Positions 6,837 to 13,033 of a DNA stretch of 64,000 nucleotides are shown in pieces. The stretch is from Lacinutrix sp. 5H-3-7-4 (lineage in GTDB: Bacteria; Bacteroidota; Bacteroidia; Flavobacteriales; Flavobacteriaceae): contig NC_015638.1 of NCBI RefSeq assembly GCF_000211855.2, positions 806,001 to 870,000 of the forward strand. The letters are read 5' to 3'. The position numbers and the translations under genes are program-made. Each line of letters starts with the position of its first letter. The first letter of the stretch is position 1. Below the pieces are notes generated by a model. It searched no databases. It had not been told where the DNA came from and worked only from the letters and a program-made list of their open reading frames with translations.

Positions 6837-9440
6837 ATGAAAAACTTCTTAGTTGTTATTTGTTTCCTTTTTATTGTAAGTGGCTTTTCTCAAAATTTAG
6901 AAAACAATATTTACAATGCTACAGAGCTATTTAATAGTGAAAAAAATAACGAAGCTTTAAAAAATTTAAATGATGCAATTTCAATATTTGAAGCCAAACT
7001 TAGTACTGAAGATGAGTACATGGCATTTATATTTTTACTAGTTAATAAAGCCTATTATCTAAAAAGTAAAAGTCAAAATACTAATGCAATAAGTACATAC
7101 GAAAAAGCCTGGAAACTCTACAAAAACAAAAATATAGCATCTTTTTTTGAGTATGATATTATAGAAAATTGTTTAAAACCTTTAGGTGTTTTATACAATA
7201 AAGTTGGCGATTACACTAGTTGCGAAAACATAACAAAAAACTATATCGCATTAGCTAAAAAAACAAATAACACGACTCAGCAAATAGCAGGAACTATAAA
7301 TTTATCTAGACTTTACCAAACAACCAACAGACACCAACAAGCAATAGATATTGCAACGTATGGTCTAAATATAAATGGTACTAGCAAACAACAAAAAAGT
7401 AATTTAAAAAGACTAATTTCAAGAAGCCAGATTAGATTAAATAAAAAAGTTACAATAATAGACCGTATTATTTTTAGCTCAGATTTTTTAGGTAAACTAG
7501 AGGATAAAGAACTAGCATATGAGTTAGCAATGCAAAATCAAGATTACAAAGCTGCGCTAAAAGCCTTTAAAAGCATAAAGCACTTAAAAACAAGTAATTT
7601 ATCTTCTGCAAGTGAATTGGCAAAACTATATTTAGAAGAGGCTCAAATTCATTATAAATTAAACAATTTTAACGCGGCAGAAAAAAACTTAAACCATGCA
7701 TTAAAAACCTTATTAAAAAACTACAATCGACATTCAATACCTACAGAAAAAGAACTTTACCCAGAAAATGCATTCATTGGAGTTTTCGATTTATTAGCAA
7801 CATTAGAAAGTAATCCTAAAAAAGCATTAGACTATTATAAACTAAGTTTTTATGTAAGCGATTTATTAGCAAAAAACACAACAACACAAGATGGTAAACT
7901 TATTTTACTAAATGAAAAAAGAAGCCGAAGCGAGAAATGTTTAAACTTACTATATAAACTTCAAAATAAAAGCGAAGACACTTACTTTACTACAGAAGCT
8001 TTAAAAATTTCCGAACGTTATAAAGCGTCTGTTTTAAATGATATTCTTGACAAAAAAGACTTATTAAAAAAACATCCTAAAGACTCTCTATTATTAAAGC
8101 AACAATCGCTTTTGCAAAAACAAGAACAACTTACTAATAGGTTAATTAAGTCGCCTTACAATTCAAACCCAAACCAAAAAAATAAAATTAGAGAACAACT
8201 CTCTTTTATAAATATTGATTTAAAAAAAGTAAATCAAGACATTGAAAACAAATTTACTACGCAAAACAAACCTTTAAATATCTCAAAATTAATTACAAAA
8301 TTAGAGCAGGATAAAGCAAGTCTAGTAAACTTTTTTTATGGTAAAAAAGCAATTTATCAAATTATAATTTCTAATAAAGTAACGGTTTTTAACAAAATAG
8401 AACTTAGTAAAAATAATACAAATCTCATTAAAGAATTTATTTCATATTTCGATAATTCTTCAGTTATAAATAACAATATACAAGCTTACACTAAAAAAGC
8501 ACTCGAGCTTTATAACTTGTTAAACTTAAACTCTGTTAGCAACCTAAATAACATATTAATAATTCCAGATGGCTTGTTAAATTTCATTCCGTTTGATGCT
8601 TTAATTACTAATAAAACCGAAAGTAAATCGTTTAATCAAATTCCTTTTTTTGTAAAAACACACACTACAGTTTACAATGCTAACTGCGCGCTATACCTTA
8701 ATAATAATCCTAATATTATAAAACCTAAAGTTTTGGGCGTATTTCCTGTTTACAAAAGCACCAAATTCGAACTTCCAAATTCTGTAACCGAAGCTAAAAA
8801 AATTGAAAACACAATTAAAACTAAAATTTTAATTAATGAAAAAGCTACAAAAAATGCATTTATAAATAATGCAAATGCATTTTCAATTTTACATCTTTCA
8901 ACGCATGGCACATCTGGAGATTTTTATACACCTGCTCAAATTTCTTTTATAGATACTGCATTTTCAACTAACGAATTGTACAAACTAAACTTAACAGCCA
9001 ATCTTGTTGTTTTAAGTGCTTGCGAAACTGGAGTTGGCATGTTGCACCGTGGCGAAGGCGCTATGAGTATTGCTCGTGGCTTTCAATATGCTGGTGTAGA
9101 AAATACAGTTTACTCTTTATGGCAAATTAGCGATTTATCTACATCGCAAATTATGGCTTCATTTTACAAAAATTTAAGTAAAACCAATGCTATAAATTAC
9201 GCTAATAGGCAATCTAAAATAGATTACTTAAATAACAATAAAATTACAAACATTAAAAAATCTCCATTTTTTTGGAGTGCTTTTAATTACTATGGCAGTT
9301 TTAATAGTGTTAAAAAAGATTATACATATATCTGGAGTATAGTAGTTATCTCTATTGTAATTATAGTACTTTTACTATTCCTATTTAAAAAGAAAAATGG
9401 AAAACGCACTTTGGGAATTCTTACTAGAAAAAGGATATAA
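6837..9440 (+). CDS. TPR-CHAT protease, membrane-anchored, predicted to face the periplasm
   Basis: The ATG at 6837 gives a signal peptide (MKNFLVVICFLFIVSGFSQ); the TTG at 6801 is rejected. The 867-residue product has TPR-like helices over about residues 20-400, a coiled stretch, then a CHAT (caspase-HetF associated with TPRs) peptidase domain. The catalytic pair is intact: His690 in HLSTHGTSGD and Cys729 in VVLSACETGVG. A C-terminal transmembrane helix (about 831-850) is followed by a basic tail (KKKNGKRTLG). Signal peptide plus basic cytoplasmic tail places the protease in the periplasm. The retropepsin gene starts inside the tail codons. CHAT proteases in other systems cleave partner proteins on signal; the target here is unknown. 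Confidence 0.88.
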   Translation: MKNFLVVICFLFIVSGFSQNLENNIYNATELFNSEKNNEALKNLNDAISIFEAKLSTEDEYMAFIFLLVNKAYYLKSKSQNTNAISTYEKAWKLYKNKNIASFFEYDIIENCLKPLGVLYNKVGDYTSCENITKNYIALAKKTNNTTQQIAGTINLSRLYQTTNRHQQAIDIATYGLNINGTSKQQKSNLKRLISRSQIRLNKKVTIIDRIIFSSDFLGKLEDKELAYELAMQNQDYKAALKAFKSIKHLKTSNLSSASELAKLYLEEAQIHYKLNNFNAAEKNLNHALKTLLKNYNRHSIPTEKELYPENAFIGVFDLLATLESNPKKALDYYKLSFYVSDLLAKNTTTQDGKLILLNEKRSRSEKCLNLLYKLQNKSEDTYFTTEALKISERYKASVLNDILDKKDLLKKHPKDSLLLKQQSLLQKQEQLTNRLIKSPYNSNPNQKNKIREQLSFINIDLKKVNQDIENKFTTQNKPLNISKLITKLEQDKASLVNFFYGKKAIYQIIISNKVTVFNKIELSKNNTNLIKEFISYFDNSSVINNNIQAYTKKALELYNLLNLNSVSNLNNILIIPDGLLNFIPFDALITNKTESKSFNQIPFFVKTHTTVYNANCALYLNNNPNIIKPKVLGVFPVYKSTKFELPNSVTEAKKIENTIKTKILINEKATKNAFINNANAFSILHLSTHGTSGDFYTPAQISFIDTAFSTNELYKLNLTANLVVLSACETGVGMLHRGEGAMSIARGFQYAGVENTVYSLWQISDLSTSQIMASFYKNLSKTNAINYANRQSKIDYLNNNKITNIKKSPFFWSAFNYYGSFNSVKKDYTYIWSIVVISIVIIVLLLFLFKKKNGKRTLGILTRKRI

Positions 9441-9843
9441 AAAAATAAAACTTAAGCTTACAAAAACCAATCACTTTGAAATTAAAGCTAAAGTTAACGG
9501 TGTAAAAGGATTGTTTATTTTAGATACTGGCGCGTCTAGTAGCTGTATTGGTTTTAAAGACATTGAACGCTTTAAACTTGCAGCAAAAGACTCAGACATT
9601 AAAGCTGCTGGAGCTGGAGCTACAGATATGCTTACTCAAATTGCTAGTAAAAATACGATAATGATTGGTAGGTGGAAAAAAACTAAAGTTAATCTTGTAT
9701 TGTTTGATTTAACACATGTAAATACCGCTTTAACAACTCATAATGCCAAACCTGTAAATGGAATAATTGGAGCAGATATATTAAAAAAAGGCAAAGCTAT
9801 TATAGATTATAACAAGAAATACTTGTATTTAAAGCCAATTTAA
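9397..9843 (+). CDS. Retropepsin-like aspartic protease, cytoplasmic
   Basis: A 148-residue single-domain clan AA aspartic protease. The catalytic motif is LDTGASSSC with Asp43, and the family's second signature appears as NGIIGADILKKGKAII near residues 122-135. The domain size fits a protein that works as a homodimer. There is no signal peptide, so it should be cytoplasmic, on the other side of the membrane from the CHAT domain. The reading frame overlaps the CHAT gene by 44 bases, suggesting translational coupling. It is followed by the response regulator gene. Substrate unknown; the CHAT protein's cytoplasmic tail or the regulator are candidates (inference). Confidence 0.85.
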   Translation: MENALWEFLLEKGYKKIKLKLTKTNHFEIKAKVNGVKGLFILDTGASSSCIGFKDIERFKLAAKDSDIKAAGAGATDMLTQIASKNTIMIGRWKKTKVNLVLFDLTHVNTALTTHNAKPVNGIIGADILKKGKAIIDYNKKYLYLKPI

Positions 9844-9893
9844 AGTGTATTTTCTTACTTTTATATTACTACTTAAAATAAAACTCCCTAAAA

Positions 9894-10532
9894 ATGAAAA
9901 CTACAATTGTCATTGCTGACGATCATCCACTAATGCTTAGAGGTTTGAGCGATTTTATTGCTTCAAAAGGATATGAGATTCTTGGAAAAGCTGAAGATGG
10001 CCGAGCTGCTTATGCATTAATTGTTAAGCACAAACCCGATATTGCTATTCTCGATATTAGAATGCCTTACATGACAGGTCTTGATGTTGCTGAAGCTTGT
10101 AAAAAATACAACTTAAACACCAAGGTTATCCTTATTACTTTTGATAATGAAGAAGAGCTTTTTGATAAAGCAAAAGAATTTAATGTTTATGGCTATATTT
10201 TAAAAGAATTTGCAATTGAAGAAATTGAAAACTGTATAGAACATGTTAAAAAAGGTGAAGCTTATTTTAGTGAAGAAATAGCCTCATACCTAAACTCTAA
10301 ATTAAAATATTCTAAATCTCATATTACAGATTTATTAACCAGAACCGAACTTAAAATAGTACAACTACTATCTGAAAATAAAACAAACCAAGAAATATCT
10401 GAAACGTTACAAAGCTCAATTAGAACAATTGAAAAACACCGAAGTAATATTACAAAAAAATTAAAGCTACAGAAATCTCATAATGCATTAATGCTTTGGG
10501 CCAATTTAAATAAAGAGCTTTTACAAAATTAA
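9894..10532 (+). CDS. NarL/LuxR-type response regulator
   Basis: A 212-residue regulator with an intact receiver domain: acidic pair Asp9/Asp10, phospho-acceptor Asp54 in AILDIRMP, Thr82 and Lys104. The C-terminal LuxR-type helix-turn-helix covers about residues 145-205 (LTRTELKIVQLLSENKTNQE and TIEKHRSNITKKL). No histidine kinase is encoded next to it. It is the last gene of the CHAT operon. NarL-family proteins bind paired heptamers as inverted repeats, often with 7-2-7 spacing, and two such palindromes lie within 500 bases downstream, making them likely targets. Confidence 0.93.
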   Translation: MKTTIVIADDHPLMLRGLSDFIASKGYEILGKAEDGRAAYALIVKHKPDIAILDIRMPYMTGLDVAEACKKYNLNTKVILITFDNEEELFDKAKEFNVYGYILKEFAIEEIENCIEHVKKGEAYFSEEIASYLNSKLKYSKSHITDLLTRTELKIVQLLSENKTNQEISETLQSSIRTIEKHRSNITKKLKLQKSHNALMLWANLNKELLQN

Positions 10533-10671
10533 AACTGAAAAATATTAAAAATTGCTTTTTTCGCTTTTTTTAAAATTTATGTAATAACACCTAAAAACAA
10601 ACAGATTTCAACTCAAAACACTGATTAACAAAATATTAGACTGTTTTTTGTGTGATTTTATTTTTTAAAAA

Positions 10672-10720
10672 AATACGTATTTATACGTATTTTTTTTTTG
10701 TCTAATACTCCTTATCTTTA
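10672..10720 (+). promoter_or_regulatory. Module 1: 7-2-7 palindrome and TAnnTTTA promoter
   Basis: TACGTAT-TT-ATACGTA at 10674-10689, flanked by A and T runs, then 23 bases, then TATCTTTA at 10713-10720, a one-base variant of the Bacteroidetes TAnnTTTG element. The palindrome would be centred near -45 of the transcript, a usual activator position. The same arrangement with the same 23-base gap is found in module 2. Alternatively, the palindrome with its T run could be a terminator for the upstream operon, or do both. Confidence 0.55.
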
Positions 10721-10725
10721 TAATG

Positions 10726-10797
10726 CTATTAATCAATTATATAGAGAGGCATATATAAGCTTTACATTTTAACCAAATGTAAAGCTTCTCTTTTTTT
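10726..10797 (+). ncRNA. Predicted short transcript 1
   Basis: About 70 bases run from the expected start after TATCTTTA to the end of the terminator hairpin at 10757-10797. No open frame of note is present. The segment just after the promoter (TAATGCTATTAAT) is identical in module 2, while the rest differs. The start is estimated and expression unproven. Confidence 0.35.
10757..10797 (+). terminator. Terminator hairpin of module 1
   Basis: A perfect 13-bp stem (10757-10769 with 10775-10787, loop TAACC) is followed by CTC and seven T. An upstream AGAGAGGC at 10743-10750 nearly matches the complement of the descending flank, so an alternative fold is possible. Confidence 0.8.
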
Positions 10798-10913
10798 ATA
10801 AGGGTATATATTTTTATTTACCCTAACAACTACAACACTCTTTTTCAATTTCTTTAATGTAATTTTTAATTTTTTGAATAAACTGCGCTTTTTATAAAAA
10901 TAAAATTTGTAGA

Positions 10914-11030
10914 ATGAACAAAATATTTCACGTTAAAACCACATCTAAACCAGTTATAAATGGAGGTTCAAGAGTTTCTAATTCAAATAACAAGCTTAAA
11001 AAAATACGTAGTTCTACGTATTTTTTTTAA
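10914..11030 (+). CDS. Possible 38-residue peptide overlapping the second palindrome
   Basis: A short open frame begins MNKIFHVKTTSKPVINGGSR and ends in KKIRSSTYFF, where the last ten codons are formed by the palindrome and T run of module 2. It is basic, with no hydrophobic helix. It has a near-consensus TAAAATTTG before the start. It may be real or a chance frame between modules 1 and 2. Confidence 0.3.
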   Translation: MNKIFHVKTTSKPVINGGSRVSNSNNKLKKIRSSTYFF

Positions 11031-11051
11031 GAATAATACTACTTACCTTTA
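11003..11051 (+). promoter_or_regulatory. Module 2: 7-2-7 palindrome and TAnnTTTA promoter
   Basis: TACGTAG-TT-CTACGTA at 11005-11020, 23 bases, then TACCTTTA at 11044-11051. Compared with module 1 the innermost arm base pair changes from T-A to G-C on both sides, preserving the symmetry. The 23-base gap and the downstream TAATGCTATTAAT are conserved. Conserved symmetry and spacing argue for a protein-binding operator. Confidence 0.55.
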
Positions 11052-11056
11052 TAATG

Positions 11057-11123
11057 CTATTAATTAGTTCTTAGGGAGAATTATTTACAGAACTCTGCAT
11101 TGTAATGGTGCAGAGTTTTTTTT
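11057..11123 (+). ncRNA. Predicted short transcript 2
   Basis: About 65 bases from after the TACCTTTA element to the terminator at 11091-11123. It shares its first bases with transcript 1 but has a different hairpin. It could also act as the leader or attenuator of the mini-gene at 11147, which starts 24 bases beyond the terminator. Confidence 0.35.
11091..11123 (+). terminator. Terminator hairpin of module 2
   Basis: A 9-bp stem AACTCTGCA/TGCAGAGTT (11091-11099 with 11109-11117), with a 9-base loop, is followed by six or more T. Confidence 0.75.
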
Positions 11124-11146
11124 ACCACACAAAAAAACCTACTATT

Positions 11147-11248
11147 ATGATCGAAGAAACAGAAACACAAAACAAAGCTTTTATAGTTACTATAATTGTT
11201 TTTGCAATCGTCATTATTTCAATCAATGTATTTGTAACCTTTTTTTAG
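11147..11248 (+). CDS. 33-residue single-pass membrane mini-protein
   Basis: A short frame MIEETETQNKAFIVTIIVFA and on to VFVTFF: an acidic N-terminus of about ten residues and one hydrophobic helix. Its build resembles the peptide at 4689 at the other end of the locus, and both start in the context CTATTATGA. It lies just after the module 2 terminator and before a bidirectional terminator. Function unknown. Confidence 0.45.
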   Translation: MIEETETQNKAFIVTIIVFAIVIISINVFVTFF

Positions 11249-11282
11249 TTAGTTATTGTATTTACAAGTACCTTTTTGAAAT

Positions 11283-11317
11283 AAAAAAAGCGCAACTAAA
11301 TAAGTTGCGCTTTTTTT
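11283..11317. terminator. Bidirectional terminator between mini-gene and sucB
   Basis: Stem AGCGCAACT/AGTTGCGCT (11289-11297 with 11303-11311) is flanked by an A run on the left and a T run on the right, so it can serve the plus-strand mini-gene and the minus-strand odh genes. Confidence 0.85.
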
Positions 11318-11336
11318 ATTTTATAGAGTTTAGTTA

Positions 11337-12590
11337 TTAAAGCTCTAAAGCTCTTTTTATATCGTTATCCATTAATAACTCTGTTGGATTTTCTAATGCT
11401 TCTTTTACTGCAACTAAGAATCCTACACTTTCTTTACCATCAATTATTCTATGGTCGTAAGATAATGCAACATACATTATAGGTCTAATTTCTACATGAC
11501 CATCAATTGCAACAGGACGCTCTACAATATTATGCATTCCTAAAATACCACTTTGAGGTGGATTAATAATTGGAGTTGATAACATAGAACCAAATACGCC
11601 ACCATTAGAAATTGTAAAAGTACCACCAGTCATTTCATCTACTGTAATTTTACCATCTCTAGCACGTAAAGCTAAACGTTTAACTTCTGCTTCAACACCT
11701 CTAAAAGATAGGTTTTCGGCATTTCTAATTACAGGAACCATTAATCCTTTTGGACCAGAAACGGCTATACTTACATCTACAAAATCGTAAGTTAACATCT
11801 CTTTTCCATCAATCATAGAGTTAACTGCAGGATATAATTTTAATGCTCTAACTACTGCTAAAGTAAAGAAAGACATAAACCCTAAACTTACACCGTGCTT
11901 AGATTTAAATGTTTCTTTATATTCTTTTCTTAAAGCAAATATTGGCGACATATCTACTTCGTTAAAAGTAGTTAACATTGCTGTTGTATTTTTAGCTTCA
12001 ACTAAACGCTCTGCTACTTTTCTACGTAACATAGACATTTTACTTCTAGAAGAACCTCTGTTTCCTCCTGTTGGAGTTCCCATAGAAGGTGTTGCTTTAA
12101 CAGCATCGTCTTTAGTAACACGCCCATCTTTACCTGTTCCAGTTATAGATGATGCATCCATATTTTTTTCTGCTAAAATTTTCTTTGCTGCTGGACTTGC
12201 AACTCCAGAAGCGTAAGTTTCTTTTGCAGGATTTGGTGCTTTTTCGTGATTTTCTTTATTTGGTGCTGCTTTTTGATCTTTAGCTAAGTCTTGCTCTGCA
12301 TCTTCATTTCCGCCTTCATCGCCACCTTCGTAAGTTGAAGATTCTGGAGCTTTTGCAGCGGTATCAATTAAACAAACTACTTGCCCAACTGCTACTGCAT
12401 CACCTTCTTCGGCTTTTAATGTAATTGTTCCACTTGCTTCAGCTGGTAATTCTAATGTTGCTTTATCACTATCTACCTCTGCTATTGCTTGGTCTTTTTC
12501 TACATAATCACCATCTTCTACTAACCATTCAGCTATTTCAACTTCTGTAATTGATTCACCTGGCGAAGGTACTTTCATTTCTAAAATCAT
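11337..12590 (-). CDS. sucB: 2-oxoglutarate dehydrogenase E2, dihydrolipoyl succinyltransferase
   Basis: The E2 core of the TCA-cycle 2-oxoglutarate dehydrogenase complex transfers the succinyl group from lipoate to CoA. It is 417 residues, the usual length. The lipoyl domain has the attachment Lys43 in [10 protein letters not shown] flexible acidic/proline linker leads to the peripheral E3/E1-binding domain ([20 protein letters not shown]). The catalytic domain ends with DHRIIDG (His380, Asp384). It is encoded 3' of the E1 gene on the same strand, with a small secreted-protein gene between them. Confidence 0.97.
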   Translation of the reverse strand: MILEMKVPSPGESITEVEIAEWLVEDGDYVEKDQAIAEVDSDKATLELPAEASGTITLKAEEGDAVAVGQVVCLIDTAAKAPESSTYEGGDEGGNEDAEQDLAKDQKAAPNKENHEKAPNPAKETYASGVASPAAKKILAEKNMDASSITGTGKDGRVTKDDAVKATPSMGTPTGGNRGSSRSKMSMLRRKVAERLVEAKNTTAMLTTFNEVDMSPIFALRKEYKETFKSKHGVSLGFMSFFTLAVVRALKLYPAVNSMIDGKEMLTYDFVDVSIAVSGPKGLMVPVIRNAENLSFRGVEAEVKRLALRARDGKITVDEMTGGTFTISNGGVFGSMLSTPIINPPQSGILGMHNIVERPVAIDGHVEIRPIMYVALSYDHRIIDGKESVGFLVAVKEALENPTELLMDNDIKRALEL

Positions 12591-12638
12591 CGTACTGTAA
12601 TTTTTTACTTAATGTCTTGTTATGACTTTTTGGTTTGT

Positions 12639-13013
12639 TTATTGCTTTGCTGGATACATTTGTAATCCACTAATTTTATTATTTTCATCTAATAGAAAAA
12701 AAACTTCTCCTGCTCCATTCTCGAAAGTCAAGCTATAGTTATGACCTGTTCTTACAATTTCTTTTAATTCTACTGTATTAATCTTCCCTAAAGCTTCTGC
12801 ATTTACATTAGTTTTAAAGAAAGTTTTTGTTTTTTCTAAAGTTAATGTCTTTTGAAAGTTTGCATTTAGCATATTATAAATTGCTTTATAATCTTGTTGA
12901 TTGTAGTTTTCTTGAAACTCTGAAACAACTTTTTTATAATTTGCCTTTTCTGTTTGCGCAAAACCTACTGAAAAACTTAAAATTGCTACTATTAATACTA
13001 TTGCTTTTTTCAT
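12639..13013 (-). CDS. Small secreted DUF3887-like protein
   Basis: A 124-residue protein with a signal peptide (MKKAIVLIVAILSFSVGFAQ). The rest resembles the NTF2-like DUF3887 fold (KVVSEFQENYNQQDYKAIYNML, then strands ending FFLLDENNKISGLQMYP). It should act in the periplasm. It is placed between the E1 gene (20 bases) and the E2 gene (48 bases), an odd position for an exported protein. No function can be given; it may be a passenger in the odh operon. Confidence 0.75.
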   Translation of the reverse strand: MKKAIVLIVAILSFSVGFAQTEKANYKKVVSEFQENYNQQDYKAIYNMLNANFQKTLTLEKTKTFFKTNVNAEALGKINTVELKEIVRTGHNYSLTFENGAGEVFFLLDENNKISGLQMYPAKQ

Positions 13014-13033
13014 AATATTATGATTTATGCGAA

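Noticed and set aside
6801-6837. TTG start for the CHAT protein inside the previous gene
   Set aside because: The ATG at 6837 starts directly with a signal peptide; the extension is a charged, unlikely leader.
1614-11248. Whole island as a phage-defence locus because of CHAT and proteases
   Set aside because: No nuclease, gasdermin, CRISPR-type effector or mobile-element signature is present; sigma and response regulators with envelope proteins point to signalling instead, though defence cannot be ruled out.
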